From Siderastrea radians (Eukaryota; Cnidaria; Anthozoa; Scleractinia; Rhizangiidae), in the NCBI GenBank assembly GCA_964017195.1, contig OZ024898.1, positions 13,928,057 to 13,992,056 on the forward strand: a stretch of 64,000 nucleotides of DNA, given 5' to 3'. Positions 33,855-44,500 of the stretch are shown piece by piece. Position 1 is the stretch's first letter, and every line of letters starts with the position of its first letter. The position numbers were made by a program, and so were the translations under genes. Below the pieces are notes generated by a model. The model was given only the letters and a program-made list of their open reading frames with translations. It ran no database searches and was not told the origin of the DNA.

Positions 33855-36800
33855 GACGTGAAACACAAAATTTTGGATTTATCAACTGAGTTGATAAGGT
33901 AGATTTGCTCTGACGATTCGCTCTGACAAAGAGCTAAAGGTCGAAACGTCAGCTTTCAATCTCTTTACGGTGGCCAATCTACCTTATCAACTCAGTTGAT
34001 AAATCCAAAATTTTGTGTAGTCAGTCAGTCAGTCAGTCAGTCAGTCAGTCAGTCAGTCAATCAAACGACTATGAAAGGGATACATCAAGATTTGTAATGT
34101 ATCCCGTGATCATTGCTTGACTCTACAAAATTTTGAATTTTAGTTTTCTTTTTATTGGCGAGTCCTTTCCTCACTACGGTGTCCTCAAAATGTCCGAATG
34201 GTCTTATGACAAGACAATACGTACATCGTTTTAATTGCCTCCTGTATATTCTTAACAGGTTGTCATGACGCAAGCGACGCACCTATTTTTTGACCATCCA
34301 TACGAGCCTGACCCGGAGGAGAGAGGCTACTACTGGGCCACACGATTTACCAACACAAAGAAGACATTTGAATTCATGCCGGATGATCTCTATGCCAATG
34401 CTGACGCGAAGAGAAACGGAGAACCGATCGAGGACTTGTGCGAGAACATGTACAAGGATAAATGCGTGCCTCTTAAAAAACCAGAAAATATTGCAGGTAT
34501 ATTTCTCTTCGGTAACAACTAAACGGTTTAATTGCAGTAGAAGCCATATTCCAGCCCCAAAGGTCTAAAGCCACAAAAATTAACAGAGTGACAAAATTTA
34601 AGGGATTGTTAACATGCTTAAAAGATGACCGACTGCAAGAGCCTTAGTACGGGCAAAAATAGATTGGCGATAATAACAACGCGGTGGTCGTATTTGAAGG
34701 GGAGGGGGTCCCGGTGTAAAGCCAATTCCACTCTACCTATGAAGTGTTCTTTTTGAGTTTAAATGTCTACTGAGTATATTTGAGGCGGCGTAGCCCTTTG
34801 GCTAGCGTGCTGGACCGGTAATTTGGAGGTCCTGGGTTCAAGTCATCCACCATGTACTTAGATGGAATTGTATTTGTACTTAACTCCTTCACACCTTGTA
34901 AGTAACCAAGTATGCAACCCCCTGGCAGGTGGAGGATTTTGTTATATGTCAAGTCAGATCTAGAACATTGATTAAAAGCCTTATTCATTTTAGGAGGTTA
35001 GCTTCGACAGACAGCAGCTATGTTTTCAGCTTGACGCAATAAGGATTAAGCGCTTGCCTCCAGTCTCACAGAAGTACACCCTCTCTTGTTACAGGAATGT
35101 CGGGCGCATTTTGGAGCGAGACAGTCAGAACATCGGAGCAACTTCACTCGCTTCTACATCCCCGACTGCTTGCTTTGGCCGAGAGGGCCTGGCACAAAGC
35201 CGAATGGGAAAATACGACAGATAAGGCCGAGAGAGACAAGGCAAGAGCGGAGGACTGGGAGCGATTCTCGAACACGCTCGGTTACAAAGAGCTAGCGAGG
35301 CTTGACAAGCTTAACATCAAATACCATCTACCCCCCCCAGGGGCAAAGTAAGCTAATCTCTGAAAATGGTCATTTTATAAAGATGTCAATCGCCAAAACA
35401 TTCTGAAAGCAAAAGAAAATGATTTTTTTTCCTCGAGTACACGGTCAATTCCAATAATGTTCACCTTCCCTTAACTTCCACCACCCCCGGCCTTCTTTAC
35501 GGCCTCCCTACAGGCTAACATGGGTATTTATTTATTTTTAAATTTTGTCCTAGAGGGACAAGGCATTAGACATTTACCAAAAAACACCGCTGAAAACAGT
35601 ACACTGGATTTTATATTTCACTCAATTCAGTTTGCAGTAAAACGTGAATTACTAGTTTACAAGACAAAAACTCAACACTAGCTGACACTAGCCCAAAACA
35701 AACGCGAAAGAAACATTGGGGAGCCGGTATTAAGACGGTGCTAGACTAGACAGTGTTCTCTGCAACGTATCCCGCTTCCAACTTGCGACTCAAGTTGCAC
35801 AAAACAATCGCCTTAATTGGCACTGGGCATTTTCCGCATTTCTTCCATTGGTCCAATCGCTGTAAGAAGTAGAGTTCGGTTCTCCATTTCGCTTCGGTTT
35901 GTCTAATTATCCTCCACCAATGGCTTCCGCGGGCCTTTAGGTGTTTAATTATGTGAAACGTAAACTATGTAATGTATTCCTACTCTACAGTGTTGAAGAT
36001 GGCAAACTTAAGGCGAGTGCAATAATCCCAGGACTTAGAGTCCAGTACACCACGGACAATGGGCACACTTGGCGTGACGTCATTCATGAGACGCCTGTGT
36101 CAGAAAGCGTGAAAATTGGCACGAGGTTGGTATTACAATGGCTCAATGAAATTTCTGCTCATCTTTACTTAATGAAGACAGTCTCGTTTCCAGAATCCTC
36201 GGGCATCTCTATCAGCGGGCGGTCGCCGGGAGAGTCTCTTGGGTAATGGAAAAATCCGATTTTTTTGATTGGCTGTTTACAGTAACAAAACTAAGAACCG
36301 TTAACTTCAGGATTTCTGCGGTAAAGAATCCATTACCCCAGAGTTTTTCGACGCATCGCCTGCTGAACAAGAAGTCTGAGGACTCTGGAAACGAGATTGC
36401 AAAGAAGATAAAGGCGCAGTGGGCCAATGGTATGCACATGTGTCGTGGATGTGAAACCGGATCAAGGGTGATAATTTTAAACCCTGATCGCAATAATTCC
36501 AGGCTGCAGAGCTTTAATTTTTAATCGTGCTGAAATAAAGGCTGTCTGTCTGTCTGTCGTGTGGTCATGCATTTCGATCAGGGTCGGGCCACTTTGCTCT
36601 GCTGGAATTGACCTTGTGTGTCTTCACCCAGGTGTAGGAAATTGAGAAAGTCTGTATAATTATTGCTTAGCCTTTTTGTTTTCAGGCCGAGGCCGACGAA
36701 ATTTGCAACATTACGGGTGTTTTAAAAGTGCAGTTTCCGAGTAAGGGGTTTTGAAGGCGTGCTCTATCAGGCATTTATGAAAATGGAGCTTCCTGAATAA

Positions 36801-37826
36801 AGCAGTTCTGCATTTCAAACTTCTCATACTAATACACCCCTCATAGCCATTATTCTAGGCCCCGTCTATAGCAGTGCGTTTATGCTTGAAAACACATGCT
36901 TCTCTTATGCATTTATAACAACCGTCCACATTAAAACGATCGAAAGCGGAAATGTTGATCAATAAAAAAAAGGGGGGGGGGGGTTCAAAAACGCTTCCGA
37001 CTGTGGAGAATTTTGAAAACGGAGTTTTATCGTTTCAGTGTGGACGGCAAAAAGAGAGCTTTTCGAAAACACTGACTTTCACAGCTAATTTTAAGTACTT
37101 AGTAATCGTCTTTAGTATCGTGGGCGCTATTGAAGCATGCGCACAAGGTAGCACGAAAGGTCTGAAGAAAGCCTGGGAATACAAACGCATCTTTTGACAC
37201 ACGTTTTTTACCTGGTGTGGAAGCAGATCTGTTTATCTGTTTTCGAGACACTAAAACTGAGGTTTTGGAAAACGCATTAGTGTGGAAAGGACCTAAGATT
37301 GATAGGGGTGCTCATTATACCCAACCTTGTTCCCAGGGTCATCTCTCCTCAATGAAGAGAGAGGACCATGGAAACGAGGTTGCATCATACCTTCAAGGGC
37401 ATAAAATTCACGTTTGCTACTTGTTTAGGCTTTTACAACGAAAATGACCACGGCTAGAATTACCCTATATCTTTTAAGGTAAAAGTCAGGAAAATGACAC
37501 AAGCTCGAATATAATTTTCAGGACCTTTCAAGATTTCTGACCAACAAACTAGTTACTTTTATTTGGAAGTCGTTTCACTTCCTCTTCTGTTGTTATAGTG
37601 ACTTTTCTCACACGTTTGAATGTCTTTTTAAATGTTTGGTAGCAAAGATTTATTTCATTGTCAGTTATTTACTTTTTTCCATAGGTCCGCGGATCGCCGT
37701 CGTATAAGTAGACTCGTGGAAATTCAGGTTTCCGAAACAACCACAAGATCGACTGGGCCTAAGCTTTTTCCATGGATAGACGTCTTTCTGTTGTTATTCT
37801 TATCACTTCTGATGTCATATTTTTAA
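28244..37826 (+). CDS. Chitobiase-like beta-N-acetylhexosaminidase (GH20), gene 3, probable membrane-anchored form
   Basis: Eight exons: 28244-28289, 28884-29624, 30828-31258, 32788-33534, 34259-34496, 35095-35347, 35991-36125 and 37685-37826. They sum to 2733 bases, 910 residues. All joins are GT-AG and in phase. The N-terminus has a hydrophobic signal of about 35 residues split by intron 1. It is followed by the CHB_HEX-type domain, GH20 domain 2, the catalytic barrel and the C-terminal Ig-like domain. The catalytic pair is D552-E553 in HFGGDEVPIGAW; PEFDMPGH, AWEDG, WDNVWEFG and FDHPYEPDPEERG are all present. After the shared end RLVEIQ, this protein alone adds a Ser/Thr-rich linker and then a hydrophobic tail of about 16 residues ending in a stop. 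That pattern fits a GPI-attachment signal or a single membrane span. The catalytic core is one exon, as in gene 2. Confidence 0.9.
29780..29928. repeat. Foldback repeat in gene 3 intron 2
   Basis: AACAATAGAGTTTTTCTGTC at the left pairs with GACAGAAGGACTCTATTGTT at the right, and inner blocks GTGTGATAGG and CCTATCACAC also pair. Confidence 0.7.
29934..30068. mobile_element. Short foldback element next to 29780-29928
   Basis: GTACAACGCTAAATTTT and AAAATTTAGCGTTGTAC form perfect 17-bp terminal inverted repeats of a 135-base unit. It abuts the preceding foldback, so the two may be one compound or nested insertion. Confidence 0.7.
30592..30664 (-). repeat. tRNA-Thr(GGT)-like SINE head in gene 3 intron 2
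   Basis: The full cloverleaf length is present, with A box TAGCTCAGTTGG and B box GGTTCCAATCC. The anticodon loop reads CCGGTAT, so base 33 is C instead of the invariant T. The anticodon stem has two mismatches and the acceptor stem one. The downstream sequence resembles the repeat at 32160-32366. I read this as a SINE copy, not a working tRNA. Confidence 0.55.
31337..31525. repeat. Tandem pair of about 95-base units in gene 3 intron 3
   Basis: Two units begin CAACATGCATATTCTCC (31337 and 31438) and continue with ACTGTTCT and CATATATTTCTTATG. A shared GGGAGAAT or AGGAGAAT follows. Confidence 0.75.
31618..32046. mobile_element. 429-bp TTAA-flanked foldback MITE in gene 3 intron 3
   Basis: TTAA at 31614-31617 and 32047-32050 flank terminal inverted repeats AGTGCACCTAACCCCAAAAT. 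A second inverted pair (GGGTCTATTCT against AGAATAGACCC) lies in the middle. No coding capacity. Confidence 0.85.
32160..32366 (-). repeat. tRNA-Ala(GGC)-like SINE copy in gene 3 intron 3
   Basis: On the minus strand the leader AATGACCAGCTCCCAGTTGG is followed by a cloverleaf-length segment (32344-32274), a TTTTTTCAGGC junction and a body with TAACTGCGAGGATC. The anticodon loop CCGGCAT again has C at position 33 and an A-C mismatch closes the stem. It shares its leader with 23312-23405. Confidence 0.65.
33577..33810. repeat. (AATG)n and (CAGT)n microsatellites in gene 3 intron 4
   Basis: A long AATG array (about 33577-33750) passes into AATC and then CAGT units. The CAGT array resumes at 34018-34058 after the insertion at 33811-34018. 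Poly(His-Ser-Phe-Ile) frames here are artefacts. Confidence 0.95.
33811..34018 (+). mobile_element. Repeat element inserted in a CAGT microsatellite, with hammerhead-like core
   Basis: The leader AAGGGGGTTAGTTTC is followed by two inverted arms (about 33876-33903 and 33979-34006) that pair as TTATCAACTGAGTTGATAA type palindromes. Between them lies a hammerhead-ribozyme-like segment (33915-33961). The pattern recalls the terminal repeats of Penelope-like retroelements, which are known to carry hammerheads; that link is from memory of the family. No reverse transcriptase is present here. Confidence 0.55.
33915..33961 (+). ncRNA. Hammerhead-ribozyme-like remnant
   Basis: The segment has CTGACAA, a putative stem II region, GAAA, and then CGTC at the expected cleavage site. 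Outer bases GATT and AATC plus GCT and AGC can form stem I. The first core box differs from the required CTGANGA by one base. An intact CTGACGA lies 13 bases upstream in a small duplication. It is probably inactive. Confidence 0.4.
34784..34905 (+). repeat. tRNA-derived SINE-like unit in gene 3 intron 5
   Basis: A-box-like TAGCCCTTTGGCTAGCG and B-box-like GGGTTCAAGTC are spaced as in a tRNA. No complete cloverleaf forms and the family differs from the 32160-32366 type. Confidence 0.45.
35348..35990 (+). other. Gene 3 intron 6
   Basis: Phase 2 intron shared with genes 1 and 2. Nothing recognised. Confidence 0.7.
36181..36397. mobile_element. Short inverted-repeat element in gene 3 intron 7
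   Basis: TCTCGTTTCCAGAATCCTC and its inverted counterpart GAGGACTCTGGAAACGAGA bound about 215 bases without coding capacity. Confidence 0.6.
36538..36559. repeat. (CTGT)n microsatellite
   Basis: A short run directly after an internal AATAAA at about 36534. That hexamer is the only strong poly(A)-like signal within gene 3, inside intron 7. Confidence 0.7.
37322..37382. repeat. 61-base foldback in gene 3 intron 7
   Basis: AACCTTGTTCCCAGGGTC and GGACCATGGAAACGAGGTT pair around CTCTC and GAGAG, a compact hairpin. It is related in sequence to the ends of 36181-36397. Confidence 0.6.
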
Positions 37827-38340
37827 ATACTATAGCCAAAAACTTTCTATAAGACCAGACTCACTATAGAAAAGAGTGAGAAGTCGTCAATTGTTAGCAG
37901 ATTTTCAACCGATAACTGATAAACGAGCACAAAATTGTTAATCGCTCTGACCGGCAATTAAGGATGCTTTTCTCTCCTCACCCGGTCATGAAAGTTTGCG
38001 TCCTGAATGAATTGAATTTAACCTTCAAGGATTCACTGATTGGAGATTTAGTGAGCACTGTAATTTAATTTTTTTTTGTCTGTCTCTGTTACCAAGGCCG
38101 CCTTCTAAGAAATTATAACACGTAGGAAATTCAGGCTCTCCAGCCTAATATCCAGGCGTTTCCTTCGCACTCACTCGAAGTGGCCCTTGGTGACTTGGCA
38201 TTATAGAATGGCATACTTAGGATTAACCACGGGAACTTCTGTCGCCGACGCAAATTTCCCTTTCGTAAACGGTCGTTGCCATTTTTAAGACACTAAGAAA
38301 ATTTTTGAACTGTTAGTGAAAGTTATGCTACGAAAAAGAA
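37827..38340. other. Gene 3 3' flank, nothing recognised
   Basis: No canonical AATAAA was found soon after the gene 3 stop, so its 3' end is not defined here. Confidence 0.4.
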
Positions 38341-38344
38341 AGAC

Positions 38345-38425
38345 ATTCACAACCCAGAATCGAACCCGGTCCTTTCGTACGCTAATCTCTCTCCCTTGCC
38401 AATACACTACCACGCCAATCCACCA
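38345..38425 (-). repeat. tRNA-like SINE fragment
   Basis: On the minus strand GGCGTGGTAGTGTATTGGC (A-box-like) is followed by CCGGGTTCGATTCTGGG (B-box-like). Confidence 0.4.
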
Positions 38426-39234
38426 CAATCCCGAAAAATTAAAGGATATATTATAATTAACTGTCTTTCATAACTGATACGTCTATAATAGGTGACCCTA
38501 GCCCTTTCCCGAACTTTAACGTAAATTCAACTTGGGCTTAACCTTTGTTCTTTCTCCGTGGGCCAGGAGGCGAAACCCTCCCCCCCTCGGGGAATTTTGG
38601 GGACATATATCGTTTTGAAGCATAGCCTGAGCGTGTTTCAAATCAGGTTGTTCGCAGTTCTCAAGTGGAGGCGTTTGGCCGTACGGCCACATTCTTTATG
38701 TGAGGCAAACAAACCACAGGCTCCCCACGTCGTGGTTTTTGAAAGTTATACCTAAAATGCCCAGACAAGACACCTAACGCTCTAAAATGCGTATGTATTT
38801 CTATCAAAATCGCATATATAACATTGTCCAAGTAGGGAACCTGTTAATTGTCATCATCGTCTCCTGCAGCGTTTTTTATCTGAAACAAAAAACCACAGGA
38901 TACCCAGGTCATGATTTTGTTGACAACCACTAAAAAAGGCATTCAATATTCTAATACTGCAAAAGTGCACATGCATTTGATATGAATACACACCTGTACG
39001 CCGTTTCTACAATGCATCAAAAATCAAGTCCACAACATTTTCCAGCTCGGGAATCCCTTCGTCGTCTTCATCGTCTCCTGCAAGACCGTCAGCTTTGATA
39101 TCCGCCAGCTCTTGAGACACCAATTCACCTTCCGTCCCCTTAATTTCTAGAGCACCAAAAGTGTTCACTTCCCAACCAAGGCCTTGTGGAGGAGGAAGAA
39201 GGAGACCTCACTATACCTAGCACGGATTTGGATG

Positions 39235-39490
39235 CAGTTCAAAGCGTAATATTCGTCGTAACAGGGTTAAGACGTTAAGTTTGTACATATCCCTAGCCCC
39301 TCTATATCGGTAGTTTGGTGTAATTAAAGCCATAGCGTCGTAACAGCGCAAATATAACACCGTAACAATGTAACATCGTAACAGCTTACTGAACAGAATA
39401 AAACCCAGGGTAAAACCGAAACAGCGTAATAAAATGTAACAGCGTAACAGGTTCACTTGTGTATAATATTGGATGTAACGTTGTAGCATT
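39235..39490. repeat. GTAACAGC-type minisatellite, left half
   Basis: Degenerate units of CGTAACAG, GTAACATCGTAACAG and similar. The inverted counterpart (GTTACGATG, GCTGTTACG) is at 39592-39640, so the two can pair. Confidence 0.65.
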
Positions 39491-39639
39491 GCCTTTCACC
39501 CAACCTTTATCAGCAAACTTTGACAAAGAACGTTTTTATTTGTCATCCTATTGAAAATTTCAACACTTTTTCATGTACTTATAGTTTCAATGTTACGATG
39601 TTAAGATGTTACGATGTTACGCTGTTACGATGTTACGGC

Positions 39640-39860
39640 TGCGTGTGGACTTTCTCCATGTACCGAACGAAATGAGGCCGTTAAGTCATGGAATAACGGC
39701 TGCGTTTGGAGTTCAGCTGGCAGTTCCTCTATATACCGAACGAAACGAGACCGCGTTTGGTGTTCTTCTAGATACCGAACGAAACAGGGCCGTTAAGTCA
39801 TGGAATAACGGCCGTGTTTGGTGTTCTTCTATGTACTGAACGAAACAAGGCCGTTAAAGG
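39640..39860. repeat. Tandem repeat with TACCGAACGAAAC motif
   Basis: Four degenerate units of roughly 45-65 bases share TACCGAACGAAAC, GGCCGTTAAGTCATGG and GTGTTTGGTGTTCTTCTA. Confidence 0.7.
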
Positions 39861-41114
39861 AACTATGTCACGGCGTTTTCATTCATTTTTCTGATCTGAC
39901 AAAATTATTTTCTCATTAACGGAAATCTCAAAATAATAGTTTCCTGAGTTAGAAAAACACCAAAGAAGTAATAATTAACCAAAACTAAACAAGGATGGTT
40001 ACGACTGAGGGAGATTAAGACGGATTACGAATGACAAACTTGAAAAAACTTGCCAGCTTTTTCAAGTTGCGTTATCCGTGACGTAGCTCCTTTAAGTCAT
40101 GGAATAACGTGACATCAGAAGCACACCACCTTCATACCGACATTCCAAGACATCGACCAGTGTCCGGATTCCTCTGAAGAAACACTGGAAAGTCTAGGGA
40201 GCTTCACTTGCTTCACGTATTGTGGTAGACTTGCTGATGTATGCTTTTCTTCTTCATTCTCCACAAGGCCTTGGTTGGGAAGTGAACTATGTTGGCGCTC
40301 TAGAAATTATATGGACGGAAATGAATTGGCAGATATCATAGTTGACTCTCTTGCAGGAGACAATGAAGACGGCGAAGAGATTTTCGAGCTGGAAAATGTT
40401 GTGGACTTGATTTTTGATGCATTATAGAAACTGCATACAGGTGTGTATTCCTAGCAAATGCATGCGCACTTTTGCAGTATTAGAATATTGAATGCCTTTT
40501 TTAGTGGTTGTCAACAAAATCATGACGTGGGTAGCCTGTGTTTTTTTGTTTCAGATACAGAACGCTGCAGGAGACGATGATGACAATTAACAGGTTCCCT
40601 AATTAGACAGTATTATATATGTGATTTTGATAGAAATACATACACATTTTATAGTGTTATGTGTCTTGTCTGGGCATTTTAGGTGTAACTTTCAAAAACC
40701 ACGACGTGGGGAGCCTGTGGTTTTTTTGCCTCACATAAAGAATGTGACCGTACGGCCAAACGCCTCCACTTGAGAAGTGCGAACAACCTGATTTGAAACA
40801 CCCTCACGCTATGCTTCAAAACGATATATGTCCCCAAAATTCCCCCGAGGGGGGGAGGGTTTTGCCTCCTGGCCCACGGACTATATGTACTTGTTACCTT
40901 ATGTAACTTAATCCAGAGCATATATTACATCTTTCATGACAAAAGGCTTGGTTACCAATGATGGCATCGACCGTCAAAAATGGCAACGACCGTATACGAA
41001 AGGGAAGTAGGCGTCGCCGACGTGCAACCGGCTGTTTTTAGCCCTTCCGCGCTCGCCTGCGAGAGGACGAGAAGACCTAGGAGACTAGGATCCAGGCGCT
41101 CGAGTAATCAACAA

Positions 41115-41505
41115 GGAGCGCTTTCCTTTTGTATCAAAAATCTGGTGAGAATTTTCCCCCAAATGGAACAATAAAATTTTTCCAAATACAAAACATAACG
41201 AGACGAGTATATGTACCATTTGACAGAGAATGCTTTCCGCTAGTGCGGAAAAACCAGGGAGAATTTTTACGCTAAATGGAACTATACAATTTACTCCACA
41301 AACAAACTGTGTATTTTTTAAAGGAGCATGTTTATAGTTTGGACACGCAAATGGTACAGTGTTATTCCGATAATTGAGGTAAAAACGAATAAAGAGGAAT
41401 GCCTTCAGAGGAAAAAAAGAGGACATTTTTTCTAGTGAAAAAGACTGTTTTCTTGTTGACTTCCTACCAAAACAATCGGTTTTTCATACAAATGGAAAGC
41501 GCTCC
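41115..41505. mobile_element. 391-bp MITE-like element
   Basis: Terminal inverted repeats GGAGCGCTTTCC(T)TTTGTAT and ATACAAATGGAAAGCGCTCC bound a non-coding interior. Confidence 0.65.
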
Positions 41506-44500
41506 AGATTTCCCGATATCCCTTTTGATTTCACAATGTTTACAATTTGGACTGAAAGCCTGAAATTAAACTAAAACTTTTGGCGAGAAAACTGATCAAT
41601 GATAATAATACCCTGCGTTTGTGTTTTGGCGAGTAAGAGAGTGATACCCTTAACTTCTCCGTAGACAGATTTTATTAGGTTTAACTTAGCGAGCCTTTAA
41701 CGATGTACGAAAACAAACTAAAATAAAGAATTGAAACTAGCGCATAAAAAAAAAGAGGAGATAAGAGTAGTTTGGGACTGTGGAGTGCGGACTGGCGATT
41801 AATTTTACAGGAAACTACACCGTATCATAACAATTACTAGCTACTACTCGATTGTTTTGTTATTGCGACTAGGATTTTATCAATGCAATAATCATCCTAC
41901 AATCCGTATTACACACCCTACAGTTTCCAGTTCCGAATCGGCTGCAGTGCGTAGTCCATCAGGGCCGGCATCAGGGTCCACATTTCACAGTCTGAAGTTT
42001 ATATTTGGGTACACCCAGTATTAATCCCCTCATAGTCCGCAGTCCACACAGTCCACATCCACGGTCCATAGTTTACTTGAAGCACCCCTTTTTGGGAAAA
42101 AAACGTCCTTCGTACAAATTGCATCCTCAAGCATTCATCATTTGATCAATGAGTTAGTGATGGCTTTTCCCTGGCGCCATCGTAACAATATGTGAACGAT
42201 TTGAATGTTTAATTTGAAACTTCCTTTGATTTAAATGCATCTTGACAAAAGAGGAACCACTTCAAAACGATCAACCACCACTTCAAAAGTTTATTGTCTT
42301 CTAAAATGCAGAACAACTGTTTGGTTATGAGAAAAGTTCAAATGAAAATATGGAGATGCTATTTAAAAGCTTTGTTTTATTCTTTATAGTAGGTAAATGG
42401 CAGATTTAAGCTTTTCGAATCTTCCTTTTCTCAATCAATTCTGATTGAGAGTGGAAAGAAATAAGACGTTTAAAAATAGGAGCTTTATGTAAGTGCCAAT
42501 TTAAACGCTAATAAATCAGACTGGCAAGGAACAGATGAAAAAGTAGCCGACAGAAGAGCAGTTACCTTTGTATATTTGGTTTCAAGAGACCCAAGCAATT
42601 TACTTTATTGTCCGTGCAGACGTGCTCGTAAAATCAATGAAAATTTTTATTTTTTGTGCAACTTCATGTTTCGCCAGTAGAATTGGCAGCCGTTCCATGT
42701 GTAATTAGAAACTAAGCGCTCTCTCGTTGGCTGAAAAAATCCACGTTTTATTGGAATATAAGACACTTCGTCTAAAAAAACTTCAACAATTTTATTTGTA
42801 ACGTGTTCTCAAATGCTTGCCGTGTTTTATATAAAAACTTGGTTTTTGCCTTCTTCGTTTCACATCGACTTTTAGTTGACGGAGTTTCGTAAGGTCATTT
42901 TTACGCATCTGTAAATCAACTGGCTTGAAAAGATCAGCCACAGACTGCTGTGAAGTCTTAGCACGTTTTATTTATTTCCCTTGACCTCCTCAGTTGGTTT
43001 TTCTAGAAAACATTTCACCGAAGTTGAAAAATTAAAAATAGGTCTGAAGCAAAAAGCAATGGCAATTAATACTCTCAGCTTTAGCATGGAAGCTAAATTC
43101 TCTTTAATACTCTTTAGCTCTAGCATGTTCTGCTTCCGTGACGGAACCAAGTTCAAATTGCTCTTGTTTTGGTTTGTGGGACACCACTAGACGAAGCACT
43201 TTTGAAAACTATGTTTGCACTTCCTCTCACCTGACAATTAAAACAAGCAGTTTAATCGTTTCATCTGTTTTTTCATGTTTAAGGTCCAAGGCGCTGGAAA
43301 ATTCAGTTTTAGCACTGAACGAAAACGACAAATCGAGAAATTGAACTCAGTGAAACTTAAAGGGAGATGTTCAAAAAATGAACCATTTCTTTAATTTGCC
43401 GTTGGCTTGCCGCGAACTAATTCTCTCGTGTCAACTTAACAGCATGAATCAACCTTTTCTCTGGCCAAGAACATGGAGAGGGAATTACGATCAAGATCTT
43501 TGTCTATTCTTTAAAGAATAATTTGCCACAAGTTTAACACTGAAAGAATCAAATTTTATCAACCAAAGGAGGTTTTAATTGCCCAATTAGGAATAAAGTT
43601 TAGAAAGAGGTTTCTCTATTTAAATTAACTAGGTTTCCCAGAGATTTTCTAATTAGTCTCTTGCTAAACGAGAAGGTGGCTTTGAATCTAAAACTGGCTG
43701 GAGTATGATTGGGCGACAATTGTTAGAAAGAACCGTTCTGCCCAGACATAAGACAAAACAAGTGCGCAGGTGACGAGGAGGGCGAAATGTGTGACTACAA
43801 AAGCTGAGCAGGGATAGCTAATGCAACAGCTATTTCAATTTGTCGGATTTTACGCGACAAAACCGAATGGAGAAATCATAGTATGGGCGGTTATAAATCT
43901 AAGTTTCGCGGTTGTCAATGCGATTGGAAAATAACATAAATCCGGCAATGTGATAAATAGTTCTCATCTTGTTTTCTTTTCCATTCTAGCGAGCCGTTGT
44001 TGATTTTGAAAATGTAATTTTTATTCATAAAAATCCCATATTGTGCACCTTGCCGAGTCTCGTCGCGTAGGGTTGAATCATTGATCCGAAAACGTTAATT
44101 CAAATAGCTGTATCAAAGCTCATTACGTTTTGAAAACAAATGTCTGGGAGTGTTCGTATGAAATAGAATGAATTCATCGAGAAAAGAATGCCACAGTAGC
44201 AGACACAACCTGTGTGGTCACGAGTGTGTCATAAATTTGATCGGCAATTTCCAAAATCTAAGCCGTACTTGGCCTTGTTCGCGCATTTACGTTTTCGTTT
44301 GCCCGGTGTTACTTATTTCAAGACAACTGAAACATGCAAACGTGTGTTCATGGTTTTCCCCTCGTAGATACAGTTTTCCCGGTGTCCATATTTTTGTTGG
44401 TTTGTGCTGTTATAGAAACGCACGAAAACGCGTGCGATCGAAAACGGTAGTTTCCCCGAACGTGTTGTTGTCATCAGTGGAAAACCTTCGTTTTCAATCG

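Larger units (their letters stand above)
38555..40880. mobile_element. 2.3-kb element with about 640-bp inverted arms
   Basis: The left arm (38555 to about 39200) and right arm (about 40245-40880) are inverted copies beginning TCCGTGGGCCAGGAGG. They share recognisable blocks across their whole length. The left arm on the minus strand encodes an acidic tail ending ENVVDLIFDAL and a stop. The right arm on the plus strand carries a diverged copy with the same ending. The centre holds minisatellites but no transposase. No clear target duplication was seen. Confidence 0.8.

Noticed and set aside
5278..37826. Bacterial contamination as source of the chitobiase genes
   Set aside because: All three have seven to nine spliced introns, with matching phases, and eukaryotic repeats inside them.
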